The notes: generated from the letters alone by a model not told the origin. A DNA stretch of 21,152 nt from Alphaproteobacteria bacterium (GCA_026400305.1 JAPLPI010000070.1:1-21152); one strand, 5' to 3'. Numbered from the stretch's first letter, positions 1 to 7,655 are shown. Made by a program: numbers and translations.

Positions 1-1
1 G

Positions 2-190
2 GTCTTCTGCCGCAATGTACTGATGTATTTCGACACCGCCACGCGGCTGGATGTGCTGGACCGCATCGTCGACACTATGGTGCCGGAAGGGCTCTTGCTG
101 CTCGGGGAAAATGAAACGCCAGGCCGCGCCGGCTTTGCGCCCAGCGCCGAGGGGCCAGGCTTTTCCCGCTCAGGCGTTCCAGCACCTTGA
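2..190 (+). CDS. cheR: Chemotaxis protein methyltransferase CheR, C-terminal fragment (5' end outside window)
   Basis: The first 62 visible residues open with VFCRNVLMYFD, the conserved segment of the SAM-binding domain of CheR, the enzyme that methylates glutamates on chemoreceptors. A run LLLLGENET follows, equivalent to the family's usual FLGxxET near the C-terminus. The gene begins before the window, so only the last quarter is seen. The final residues (SRSGVPAP) are read from DNA that is antisense coding sequence of the convergent Kdo hydroxylase gene, so the two genes overlap by about 116 bases. The expected aromatic end of CheR (a motif like GxYR) appears only as GPGFSR, so the tail may be natural or may be a junction. 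Family identity is secure; the exact C-terminus is not. Confidence 0.8.
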   Translation, partial: VFCRNVLMYFDTATRLDVLDRIVDTMVPEGLLLLGENETPGRAGFAPSAEGPGFSRSGVPAP

Positions 191-1010
191 TAGGCGCGCG
201 TTCCGGCTGCGCCATCTGGTCCACATCCAGGTGGAAGGTCTGCTCTAGCGCGAATTCCCCGCCCATCGCCGCATGCAGCACCATATCGGTGAAGACCATC
301 CAGCAGCTTCCAGGTGAAAACTCGACTTTCTGATGCTGGCTGTTTTTCTGGAAAGCGTCGTCGAGCTTGGCGTTGTCGTGCAGCGACAGCATCAGCTCGT
401 CATATAGGCTGCGGCGGCCGCGGGTGACACCCAGCTTGTCGAACAGCCAGGACTTACCGGGCATATGAGGGCCAACCTTGGGCAGGAAGGTGCGTGCGAA
501 ATCCTCGAATGGCTCGCCGACATGCCAGTGGCGCGGTGAGGTGGGCGCGACATTGGCGAAGAAGCGCAGTATGCGGCGCCCCCGCATGGGATGGGAGGGA
601 AAGGCATCGATGTGCAGAATCCGGTCATCACTGATCTTGGACTGGCTGCGGCCTTTCACCTGCACCGGACGGAAGGATGTGCGGGCGCGCTCGATATCGC
701 GATAGGGCAGAAGGCCGGCGACCAGCGATGACGTACTGTCCGCGAAGCGCGCCATCATCGCCGCTAGGTCCTTGGCGGGTTTGCCGGTCAGGGAGGTGGA
801 CTGCAGCTTGCCGCTGGGATCCCGCGAGATGTTCTTTGCCTTGCCGTCTGAGACCCGCGGATCCAGGAATTGCTTTTCATTTTCCGCCAATGTGAAGGCC
901 AGATCCGGGAAAAACAGCACGGCGCCACCTTCTAGGCCTGCGAGCGCGCGGGCCTTTGTTTCCGGGGCATAGGGTCCGGTCCAACTGGCGATGGGCAGTG
1001 TCTCAAGCAT
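75..1010 (-). CDS. kdoO: Kdo hydroxylase (3-deoxy-manno-octulosonate 3-hydroxylase family), LPS core modification
   Basis: A 311-residue protein matching the Kdo hydroxylase family, Fe(II)/2-oxoglutarate-type dioxygenases that turn Kdo of the LPS inner core into Ko at the inner membrane. The family's metal-binding pattern is visible: HID at residues 133-135 inside RILHIDAFPSHP, and a distal His at about 246 in TDMVLHAAMGG. Other conserved blocks are WHVGEPFEDFA (about 162-172), GRRSLYDELMLSLHD (about 198-212) and LEQTFHL (about 255-261). The usual end of the family is near LERLSGKSLA (about 285); the last 26 residues are read-through into antisense cheR sequence and may not be meaningful. The start ATG overlaps the stop of the upstream serine hydrolase by 8 bases, so both are probably one transcript. 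Function is by family resemblance; the link to a hydrolase is context only. Confidence 0.82.
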   Translation of the reverse strand: MLETLPIASWTGPYAPETKARALAGLEGGAVLFFPDLAFTLAENEKQFLDPRVSDGKAKNISRDPSGKLQSTSLTGKPAKDLAAMMARFADSTSSLVAGLLPYRDIERARTSFRPVQVKGRSQSKISDDRILHIDAFPSHPMRGRRILRFFANVAPTSPRHWHVGEPFEDFARTFLPKVGPHMPGKSWLFDKLGVTRGRRSLYDELMLSLHDNAKLDDAFQKNSQHQKVEFSPGSCWMVFTDMVLHAAMGGEFALEQTFHLDVDQMAQPERAPIKVLERLSGKSLAPRRWAQSRRGLAFHFPRAARALPAP

Positions 1011-2199
1011 CCGTCATGGCCTCGTAGATCAGGGTGCGTAGGTCGCGGCGCAGTTTCATCCGCCGCGCGGTGTCCGTGATCACCTGGGTCATGAATATCA
1101 CGGCCATGTCTTTGGCGGGGTCGACAAAGAAGGCAGTGGATGCCATGCCGCCCCAGGCGAACTCCCCCGGGGAGCCCGGAATGCCCACCCGCGCCGGGTC
1201 CAGGGTTACCGCGACACCCAGTCCGAAGCCGATGCCGCGATAGCCGCTTTCGTTGAAGGCATCGGCGGTGGGCGACAGGTCCGCGATCTCTTTGCCGCCT
1301 GGAAGCTGGTTGCGGGTCATCAGGGCCACGGTTTCGGGTTTCAGCAACCGCACCCCGTCCAGCTCGCCTTTGTTCAGCAACATGCGGCAGAAACGCAGAT
1401 AATCGGTGGCCGTGCCAGCAAGGCCCCCGCCGCCGGATTCCAGCTTTGGCGGCGCAAAATAATTGGCATTGGGATAGGAATCGAAAAGCTCTAGCTTTGC
1501 GTTTTTCTGCATATAGCAGGCGGCAAAACGGCCTTGCTTGCTTTGAGGCAGCGCAAAATCAGTATCGGGCATTTTCAGCGGCGTCAGGATTTTTTGCCGC
1601 ACAAAGTCCGCGTAATCCTGGCCGGACACGATCTGCACCAGATACCCCAGCACGTCGGTCGCCACCGAATAAATCCAGTAATCGCCCGGCGAATATTCCA
1701 GCGGCTGGCTTGCCAGTTGCGCGATCATCGCGGGCAGGCCGCCCTGCGTATCCATTTCGGAAATGCCCAAGGCGCGATAGGCGGCGTCGACCGGCGTGCG
1801 GTTGTGAAAGCCATAGGTAAAGCCGGCGGTATGGCGCATCAGGTCCCGCACTGTCATGGCGCGCGAAGGTGTGCTGCCATCGGCCAGTTTCAGGGTGGCG
1901 AACTGCGGAATGAAGCGCGCCACCGGATCGTCCAGCCCGATGCGGCCCTGTTCCAGTAGCATCAGCAGTGTCACGCTGGTGACTGGCTTGGTCATGGAAT
2001 ACAGCCGGAAGATCGCGTTCTCTCGCATCGGGACGTGGTTTTCTCGGTCGATCTCGCCCAGCAGGCTGAGATGGGCGATGGCGCCGCGCCGCCAGATCAG
2101 GGTTAGGGCGCCGGGCAGGGCGCCAGCCGCGATCTGGCCTTCCAGCATCTGCGGGATGCGCGACAGTTTTTGCTCTGAAAAACCCGATGCCGTGGTCAT
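1003..2199 (-). CDS. Serine hydrolase, class C beta-lactamase / EstB-type esterase family
   Basis: A 398-residue serine hydrolase of the beta-lactamase class C and esterase superfamily. The nucleophile motif SxxK is seen as SMTK at residues 68-71 and the second motif as YSV at 177-179, the form usual in EstB-like esterases rather than the YAN of true AmpC enzymes. A WGG-containing block (FAWGGMAS) near residue 345 stands where the third motif lies. No signal peptide is evident, so a cytoplasmic esterase or peptidase-like activity is more likely than antibiotic resistance; the substrate is unknown. The longest open frame begins at 2397, but that extension lies antisense to the divergent ligase gene, so the ATG at 2199 is preferred. 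It overlaps the following Kdo hydroxylase start by 8 bases. Confidence 0.85.
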   Translation of the reverse strand: MTTASGFSEQKLSRIPQMLEGQIAAGALPGALTLIWRRGAIAHLSLLGEIDRENHVPMRENAIFRLYSMTKPVTSVTLLMLLEQGRIGLDDPVARFIPQFATLKLADGSTPSRAMTVRDLMRHTAGFTYGFHNRTPVDAAYRALGISEMDTQGGLPAMIAQLASQPLEYSPGDYWIYSVATDVLGYLVQIVSGQDYADFVRQKILTPLKMPDTDFALPQSKQGRFAACYMQKNAKLELFDSYPNANYFAPPKLESGGGGLAGTATDYLRFCRMLLNKGELDGVRLLKPETVALMTRNQLPGGKEIADLSPTADAFNESGYRGIGFGLGVAVTLDPARVGIPGSPGEFAWGGMASTAFFVDPAKDMAVIFMTQVITDTARRMKLRRDLRTLIYEAMTDA

Positions 2200-2204
2200 G
2201 GCTG

Positions 2205-2235
2205 CGGTTATACTAAGCCCCGTGATGAATGACAG
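2205..2235. promoter_or_regulatory. Compact divergent promoter region with overlapping -10-like elements
   Basis: The 25-55 bases between the serine hydrolase ATG (2199) and the ligase start contain TTATACTAA. Read on the minus strand this gives TATAAC at 2212-2207, with CTGTCA 17 bases upstream (2235-2230), placing initiation about at the hydrolase ATG. Read on the plus strand it gives TATACT at 2209-2214, without a clear -35. Neither gene has a Shine-Dalgarno here. Motif matches only; no transcript data. Confidence 0.3.
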
Positions 2236-3916
2236 GTCCCAAAACTGGCCGGCAATGACCCTGGCACAGGCGCATGCGCGCCTGACCGCGCCGGGCGCCC
2301 CGTTCGAGACCGTGCCGGTGATGGTGCGCGGGCGGACGACCGCGGTGTGGAAGAACGTCCCGGCTACGGCGTCTGAAGCCTTTGCCCGGGCGCGCACCCA
2401 TGGCGAGCGGGAATTCCTGGTCTATGGGCAGGAGCGCGTCAGCTACGACGCGTTTGCCCGCGCCGTTCTGGCCGTGGCGGCGCTGCTGGTCCAGCGCGGT
2501 TTGCAAAAAGGCGACCGTGTCGCGCTGGTGATGCGCAACCTGCCGGAATGGCCGGTGGTGTTCATGGGCGCATTGCTGGCCGGGGCCATCGCCGTGCCGC
2601 TGAACGCCTGGTGGACCGGCACAGAGCTTGCCTATGCCATTCTGGATTCCGGCGCCCGCTTTGTTTTTGCCGATGCCGAGCGTCTGGCGCGGCTGGCGGA
2701 TCTTCCGCCGACGCAACCCATTGTCGCCCGCGCTGCCAATGCGCCGGCCGGCGTGACGGTGCTGGAAGATGTGATCGGCACACCGGGTCATTGGGCGGAT
2801 TTGCCGGAAGGGGTGATGCCCGATGTCGTGCTGTCGCCGGAAGACGACGCCACCATCTTCTATACCTCCGGTACCACCGGCACGCCCAAAGGCGCGCTGG
2901 GTACGCATCGCTCGCTGACCACCAACATCTTTGCTGCGCCTTTTTCCGAGGCGCGCAATGCGCTGCGGCGTGGCGATGCGCTTAAGCCGCCGACGAAACA
3001 GCGCGTCACCTTGCTGGCAGTGCCCTTCTTCCATGTCATCGGCAGCTTGTCGGTTTTTCTGCCCAATATGGTGGCGGGCGGCAAGCTGGTGCTGATGCGC
3101 AAGTTCGAGCCGGACGAAGCGCTGGGGCTGATTGAAAAGGAGCGCGTTACGGTGACAGGGGGGGTGCCCGCCGTGCCGCTGGCGTTGCTGGAACAGGCCA
3201 AGGGCCGCGATCTGTCGTCGCTGCAACTGATCACCTTTGGCGGCGCGCCGTCGCCGCCTTCCCTGGCGGGGCGCATTCGCAAAAATCTGGGCGCCATGCC
3301 GGGGCAGGGCTGGGGCATGACGGAGACGTCGGCCACCTGCGCCACCCATTCGGCGGAAGACTATCTGCACCGGCCGGAAAGCTGCGGGCCTGCGCTGCCG
3401 GTCAGCGGCCTGAAAATTCTCTTTAATGGCATCGAGCAGCCCCCCGGCATCGCGGGCGAGCTTTGGGCTTTTGGTCCCAATATCGTGAAAGGCTATTGGA
3501 ATCGTCCCGACGCCACGGCCGCCGCATTTCGCGATGGCTGGCTGAAAACCGGCGATGTGGCCATGCTGGACGGCGAAGGATTCTGCACCATACTGGACCG
3601 CGGCGAAGACATGCTGATCCGCGGCGGCGAGAATATCTATTGCATCGAAGTGGAAAATGTCCTGATCCAGCATCCGGCGGTGGTCGATGCCGCGTTGATC
3701 GGCCTGCCGCATTCCATCCTGGGAGAAGTGCCGGCCGCGCTTGTCCAGACGCGTCTCGGTATTGATGTGAGTGAAGGGGAACTGCGTGAATTCGCCGCCG
3801 CGCGGCTGGCCGCCTTCAAGGTGCCCCAGCAGCTGTGGATCAGTCAGGATGTCCTGCCGCGCAACGGAGGCGGCAAGTTGGTCAAAAGCGCCTTGCGCCG
3901 GTTGTTCGGCACATGA
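2225..3916 (+). CDS. AMP-forming acyl-CoA synthetase / class I adenylate-forming ligase
   Basis: A 563-residue ANL-superfamily enzyme that activates a carboxylic acid as an acyl-adenylate and transfers it to CoA. Core motifs appear in order: the ATP-loop YTSGTTGTPKG (about 210-221), GWGMTET (about 361-367), the Asp-containing KTGD (about 441-444), the hinge and RGGENIYCIEVE (about 464-475), and the C-terminal catalytic Lys in NGGGKLVK (about 549). The acid substrate cannot be told; a fatty or aromatic acid is likely. The open frame extends upstream to 1856 but that part is antisense to the serine hydrolase. ATG 2225 is given as the longest sensible start; ATG 2255, opening MTLAQAHARL, may be the true one because family members often begin there. 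The stop overlaps the arfB start as ATGA. Confidence 0.88.
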   Translation: MNDRSQNWPAMTLAQAHARLTAPGAPFETVPVMVRGRTTAVWKNVPATASEAFARARTHGEREFLVYGQERVSYDAFARAVLAVAALLVQRGLQKGDRVALVMRNLPEWPVVFMGALLAGAIAVPLNAWWTGTELAYAILDSGARFVFADAERLARLADLPPTQPIVARAANAPAGVTVLEDVIGTPGHWADLPEGVMPDVVLSPEDDATIFYTSGTTGTPKGALGTHRSLTTNIFAAPFSEARNALRRGDALKPPTKQRVTLLAVPFFHVIGSLSVFLPNMVAGGKLVLMRKFEPDEALGLIEKERVTVTGGVPAVPLALLEQAKGRDLSSLQLITFGGAPSPPSLAGRIRKNLGAMPGQGWGMTETSATCATHSAEDYLHRPESCGPALPVSGLKILFNGIEQPPGIAGELWAFGPNIVKGYWNRPDATAAAFRDGWLKTGDVAMLDGEGFCTILDRGEDMLIRGGENIYCIEVENVLIQHPAVVDAALIGLPHSILGEVPAALVQTRLGIDVSEGELREFAAARLAAFKVPQQLWISQDVLPRNGGGKLVKSALRRLFGT

Positions 3917-4323
3917 GTCTTTTCGTCACCCACCGCATCTCCATTCCCGATGGCGAGCTGGAAGAAAGCTTCATCCGCAGTTCGGGGCCGGGCGGCCAGA
4001 ACGTCAACAAAGTGTCCAGCGCCGTGCAGCTGCGTTTTGATGTACGCAATTCACTCAACCTGACCGATGCCGCCCGCGAAGCCTTGCTGCGCGGCGGCAA
4101 GCTGACCCGCGATGGCGTGCTGGTGATCACCGCACAGCGTTTTCGCGAACAGGGGCGCAATCGCGCCGATGCGCGCGAACGCCTGGTTGCCATCATCCGT
4201 GAGGCCGCCACGCCCAGGCTGGTCCGCCGTCCGACCAAGGTGCCCAAGTCCAGCAAGCGCAAGCGACTAGACGGCAAGAAGCATCGCACCGAGATCAAGC
4301 GCGGGCGGTCGCAAATAGATTAG
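3913..4323 (+). CDS. arfB: Peptidyl-tRNA hydrolase ArfB (YaeJ), stalled ribosome rescue
   Basis: A 136-residue protein with the release-factor catalytic GGQ at residues 27-29 (in SGPGGQNVNKVSS) and the long basic C-terminal tail (RRPTKVPKSSKRKR... KRGR) that ArfB inserts into the empty mRNA channel. ArfB hydrolyses peptidyl-tRNA on ribosomes stalled without a stop codon. The length matches the family (about 135-140) and there is no stop-codon-recognition domain, which separates it from RF1/RF2. The ATG overlaps the ligase stop (ATGA), so translation is probably coupled even though the two functions seem unrelated. Its TAG stop overlaps, by three bases, the stop of the convergent receiver gene. 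Confidence 0.93.
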   Translation: MSLFVTHRISIPDGELEESFIRSSGPGGQNVNKVSSAVQLRFDVRNSLNLTDAAREALLRGGKLTRDGVLVITAQRFREQGRNRADARERLVAIIREAATPRLVRRPTKVPKSSKRKRLDGKKHRTEIKRGRSQID

Positions 4324-4685
4324 GGCCGCGACAGCATGTCCACGATCAGGTCGCACAACCGGTCGGGATCGAAGGACTTGACCAGGGTGCGGATCTCGCG
4401 CGCCCGCAGCGTCGAAGGCGGCGGCCGGTCGGCGGCATAGGCCGTCATCAACGGCACTTTCAGTTCGGGACGCAGCTTCAGCGACGTCTCAACCAGTTCA
4501 TAGCCGTCCATTTTGTGCATCACGATATCGGACAAGAGCAGGGTGGCGTCGGGCTAATCCTTCACAAGCTGAAGTGCCTCAACGCCATCGGGGGCCCTGC
4601 TCACCGTCACGCCCTTGGTGATCAGCATGGCGGCGATCAGCCCGCGCAGCTGCGTCTCGTCCTCGGCCAAAATCACCTGGCTCAT
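4320..4685 (-). pseudogene. Single-domain response regulator receiver (CheY/CpdR-like), interrupted by in-frame TAG
   Basis: The frame from ATG 4685 to TAA 4320 is 121 sense positions interrupted by one TAG at 4556-4554. Both sides are clearly one receiver domain: the acidic pocket AEDE (residues 8-11) and 43 residues lie before the stop; the phosphoacceptor in LLLSDIVM, the conserved Thr in LMTAYA and the Lys in LVKSF lie after it, all in the same frame. The usual KPF is KSF here, a further departure. No output domain is present, so it would act by protein contact as CheY or CpdR does. It is divergent from phoR with a 205-base gap. A single base change could restore it; reinitiation at an internal ATG could not give a full domain. 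Sequencing error is the main alternative. Confidence 0.72.
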
Positions 4686-4890
4686 GCTACGTCTCTGTTG
4701 CGGGCCGGTTCGCCGCGTTTCCGCGGCTAACTCCAGAGCCAGGCCGGGTCGCTGCGGGCTTTTGTCGGCAAGGGGGCTCACAGCGACACTTTTGCCTACC
4801 AAACGGTGCGTATACGGACAATTGGACCGTTTTGCGCAAATCTCTGGTGGCGTTACCGGATCGTCGCAATCGAGGCTATATATTGGCCCT
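4686..4890. other. Divergent intergenic region between receiver gene and phoR
   Basis: These 205 bases hold no convincing gene. Just before phoR there is an AT-rich CTATATATT (4876-4884), with TATATT ending 6 bases before the ATG at 4891 and no Shine-Dalgarno, so phoR could be transcribed as a nearly leaderless message. A TTACCG lies about 18 bases upstream of TATATA but matches the -35 consensus weakly. No Pho box was seen here. Confidence 0.35.
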
Positions 4891-6165
4891 ATGCTGGAAT
4901 CGCTTGCACGTCTGCGCAGCCATACTTGGCCCCTTGTTATCGGCATGACCGCCGGTGGGGCGGCGGTGGTGTTCGCGGGGCCGGCCCTGTTCTGGGGTCT
5001 GGTGGCCCTGGGGTTGGCGGCCGTGCTGATCATCCAGTTTGTCACCTTCCAGGAGCCGATCCTGCGCCCCCCCGAACAGAACCTGGACGAGCCGCTGGCG
5101 CTGCTGCCGCCGCTGACCCGCCTGTTGCTCGAACGTCTGCCCATGCCGGTGATGCTGCTGGATGATAACGAGATGGTGCTGTTCGCTAATCAGTTCATGC
5201 GCGAGGTTCTGGGGCCAGGGCTGGACCGCAAGCGCGCTTCGTCTGTTCTGCGTAATCCCGAAGTACTGGCGGCAATCGCCGGCGCGGGGCTCGGCGAGTC
5301 CGCTGATGTTCCGCTCACCTTGCCAGTGCCGGTGGAGCGGCATTTCCAGGCCTATACTGCGCGCATCAGCGTGGCGCCGCCGGTGACCGTGCTGCTGCTG
5401 CACGACCTCACCACGGTCCGGCGCAGCGAGCAGTTGCGCGCCGACTTCATCGCCAATGCCAGCCACGAATTGCGCACCCCGCTGGCCGTGGTGTCGGGAT
5501 TCATTGAGACCCTGCGCGGGCTCGCCAAGGACGATACCGAAGCGCGCGAGAAGTTCCTGGAAATCATGACCAACGAAACCGCGCGGATGCGCCGACTGAT
5601 CAACGATCTGCTGTCGCTCAGCCGCATCGAGATCAACGAGCATGTGAAGCCGCAGGGCCGGGTGGAGCTGGAAAGCGTGGTGCGCCAGGCGGCGGCGGCG
5701 CTGAAGCTGCTGGCGGCGCAGGACGGCATTGCCGTGGTGGTGGACGCAGCCGCCGATGTGCCCGAGGTGAATGGCGACCAAGATTAACTGCTTCAGCTGT
5801 TCCAGAACCTGATCCACAATGCCATCAAGTATGGTCGGGAAAACGGCACGGTGCGGATCACGGTCGGCCGGTCCGACGGCCAGGTCTTTGCGGCGGTGCG
5901 TGACGATGGCGAAGGTATCGCCCCCAGCGCCATCCCCCGCTTGACCGAGCGATTCTACCGAGTGGACGTCAAACGTTCCCGCGAACGGGGCGGCACGGGG
6001 CTGGGCCTAGCCATCGTCAAGCATATCGTCAGCCGCCACCAGGGCCGCCTCAGTATCGAAAGCCAGTTGGGGGAGGGCAGCACTTTTACCGTCTTTCTGC
6101 CGGCCGCACCCGCGGAAATCCCAGCAAAAGTGCTCGCTCCAGAGTCTGTCACGAATATGTTATAA
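4891..6165 (+). pseudogene. phoR: Phosphate regulon sensor histidine kinase PhoR, interrupted by in-frame TAA
   Basis: The frame from ATG 4891 to TAA 6165 encodes a PhoR-type kinase but carries a TAA at 5785-5787 (codon 299). Before it: two N-terminal hydrophobic segments (about 14-52), a PAS-like region (about 80-175) and the HisKA domain with phosphorylatable His192 in NASHELRTP. After it, in the same frame: the N box (LFQNLIHNAIKYG), G1 (RDDGEGIAP) and G2 (RGGTGLGLAIVKHI) of the ATPase domain. Homologues have Glu at the stop position (GDxDE), so GAA to TAA is the simplest explanation. The 298-residue product lacks the catalytic domain and could not autophosphorylate. phoU and phoB follow and are intact. 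An assembly or base-calling error would give the same picture. Confidence 0.85.
6146..6163 (+). promoter_or_regulatory. Pho-box-like PhoB site upstream of phoU
   Basis: CTGTCAC-GAAT-ATGTTAT resembles the Pho box, two CTGTCAT-type 7-mers separated by 4 bases: the first half matches 6 of 7, the second 5 of 7. It overlaps the last codons of phoR and lies 66 bases before the phoU ATG, followed by an AT-rich stretch (TATAAAATAG, 6161-6170). It would allow PhoB-dependent transcription of phoU-phoB independent of phoR. Consensus resemblance only. Confidence 0.5.
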
Positions 6166-6190
6166 AATAGTCGCATATGAGTGGCGTGAA

Positions 6191-6202
6191 CCGCTTAAGC
6201 GG
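6191..6202. repeat. Perfect 12-bp palindrome between phoR and phoU
   Basis: CCGCTTAAGCGG is a perfect palindrome in the phoU leader, 11 bases before the Shine-Dalgarno AGGTGGA (6213-6219). It may be a dyad operator or chance; no known regulator consensus is claimed. Confidence 0.3.
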
Positions 6203-6228
6203 GCATCACACTAGGTGGAAACCGCGCG

Positions 6229-6945
6229 ATGACTGAGCATACCGTCAAATCCTTTGGGGAGCAGCTGGAAGCCCTGTCCGCGCTGGTCGCCCAGATGGGT
6301 GGCTTGGCCGAGGCCCAGTTCGCCGCCGCCATCGAAGCCATCGCCCGGCGCGATTCGATCGCGGCCGAACGCGCCGTGGGCGGTGATGCCCGCATCGATG
6401 AAATTCAGCAGGAGATTGAAGAACGCGCCCTGAAGCTTCTGGCCCTGCGCCAGCCCATGGCGGTGGACCTGCGCGAGACTCTGGCCACGATCAAGACCGC
6501 TGCGGAGCTGGAACGTATCGGCGATTTGGCTAAGAACATCGCCAAGCGCGCCATGGTGCTGAACCGCGAACCCCCGATCCGGTTGACGCAGTCGCTGGCC
6601 CGCATGGGCAAGGCGGCGCAGAACCAGCTCAAGCAGGTGCTGGACGCTTTTTCCAACCGCAATGCCGAGGAAGCCGAAGTGGTATGGAACCGCGATGGCG
6701 AGATCGACGAGATCTACAACAGCATGTTCCGCGAACTTCTGACTTACATGATGGAAGATCCGCGGACCATCGGGATGTGCACGCACCTGCTGTTCGTCGC
6801 CAAGAATATTGAACGCAGCGGCGACCATTGCACCAACATTGCCGAGGTCGTGTACCACATGGTGCGCGCCGAGCATCTGGCCAACAACCGCCCCAAGGCG
6901 GACACCACCAGCGAAACCGCCGTACCCTACGAGACACACGCATGA
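6229..6945 (+). CDS. phoU: Phosphate transport system regulator PhoU
   Basis: A 238-residue all-helical protein made of two similar three-helix halves. Each half carries the PhoU metal-binding signature: ELERIGDLAKNIAKR (about 101-115) and NIERSGDHCTNIAE (about 194-207). PhoU normally bridges the PstSCAB phosphate transporter and PhoR, keeping the kinase off when phosphate is plentiful. Length and motifs are complete. AGGTGGA lies 9 bases before the ATG. Its stop overlaps the phoB start (ATGA). The pst genes that usually sit between phoR and phoU in Alphaproteobacteria are absent here, and phoR is interrupted, so the partners of this PhoU must be encoded elsewhere if it still functions. Confidence 0.95.
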   Translation: MTEHTVKSFGEQLEALSALVAQMGGLAEAQFAAAIEAIARRDSIAAERAVGGDARIDEIQQEIEERALKLLALRQPMAVDLRETLATIKTAAELERIGDLAKNIAKRAMVLNREPPIRLTQSLARMGKAAQNQLKQVLDAFSNRNAEEAEVVWNRDGEIDEIYNSMFRELLTYMMEDPRTIGMCTHLLFVAKNIERSGDHCTNIAEVVYHMVRAEHLANNRPKADTTSETAVPYETHA

Positions 6946-7655
6946 CAAAACCCACCGTCTTGGTTGCCGAAGACGAAGGCGCACTGGTCACTCTGCTGCG
7001 CTACAATCTGGAGCGCGAGGGTTATCGGGTGCTGGAAGCACGCGATGGCGAGGAAGCGCTTTTGGTTGCCGCCGAAGAACAGCCAGACCTGGTGGTGCTG
7101 GACTGGATGCTGCCCCAGCTTTCGGGCATCGAGGTCTGCCGCCGCCTGCGCGGCCGCCAGGAAACACGCAATGTGCCGATCATCATGCTGACGGCGCGGG
7201 GCGAGGAATCGGACCGCATCCGCGGCCTGGATACCGGCGCCGACGACTACCTGACCAAGCCCTTCTCTATGACCGAGCTTTTGGCGCGCCTGCGCGCTGT
7301 GCTGCGCCGCATCCGCCCCTCTCTGGCGGAAGATGTGATCGTGGTGGGCGATATCGAGATGGATCGCGCCGCCCACCGGGTGCGCCGCGCCGGCACCGAA
7401 GTGCATCTTGGTCCCACCGAATACCGGATGCTGGATCACCTGATCCAGCATCCGGGCCGGGTGTTCAGCCGCGAACAGCTGCTGGATGCGGTTTGGGGCA
7501 GCGATGTCTATGTCGAAGCGCGCACCGTGGACGTGCATGTCGGCCGTTTGCGCAAGGCGCTGAATATCGAAGGCGTCGCTGACCCGATCCGCACGGTGCG
7601 CTCGGCCGGCTATTCTCTGGACTCGGCGAACGTCAACGTGCCCTCGGCTGCCTAA
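6942..7655 (+). CDS. phoB: Phosphate regulon response regulator PhoB
   Basis: A 237-residue OmpR/PhoB-class regulator with an N-terminal receiver and a C-terminal winged helix. Receiver residues are all present: acidic pair E10/D11, phosphoacceptor D54 in LDWMLP, T84 and K106 in TKPF. The DNA-binding domain shows LGPTEYRMLDHLIQHPGRVFSREQLLDAVW (written in parts: LGPTEYRML, then FSREQLLDAVWG) and the final RTVRSAGYSL. Start ATG 6942 overlaps the phoU stop; the longer open frame from 6828 lies inside phoU and is rejected. PhoB would activate genes with Pho boxes, including the site at 6146. With phoR interrupted, phosphorylation would have to come from another kinase or acetyl phosphate. Its stop overlaps the convergent gpx stop by 4 bases. 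Confidence 0.95.
   Translation: MTKPTVLVAEDEGALVTLLRYNLEREGYRVLEARDGEEALLVAAEEQPDLVVLDWMLPQLSGIEVCRRLRGRQETRNVPIIMLTARGEESDRIRGLDTGADDYLTKPFSMTELLARLRAVLRRIRPSLAEDVIVVGDIEMDRAAHRVRRAGTEVHLGPTEYRMLDHLIQHPGRVFSREQLLDAVWGSDVYVEARTVDVHVGRLRKALNIEGVADPIRTVRSAGYSLDSANVNVPSAA

Noticed and set aside
1856..2224. N-terminal extension of the ligase back to 1856
   Set aside because: The region is coding for the serine hydrolase on the other strand, and the extension has no resemblance to ligase N-termini.
2213..3712. 499-residue minus-strand open frame
   Set aside because: It is antisense to the adenylate-forming ligase, His/Gln/Arg-rich, and shows no family motif; a GC-rich shadow frame.
4876..5817. 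313-residue minus-strand open frame
   Set aside because: Antisense to phoR with His/Gln-rich composition; phoR motifs on the plus strand are unambiguous.
4320..6165. Stop-codon reassignment or programmed readthrough explaining the in-frame TAG and TAA
   Set aside because: TAG and TAA both terminate neighbouring intact genes (arfB, phoB, metZ), and no recoding signal was seen around either stop.
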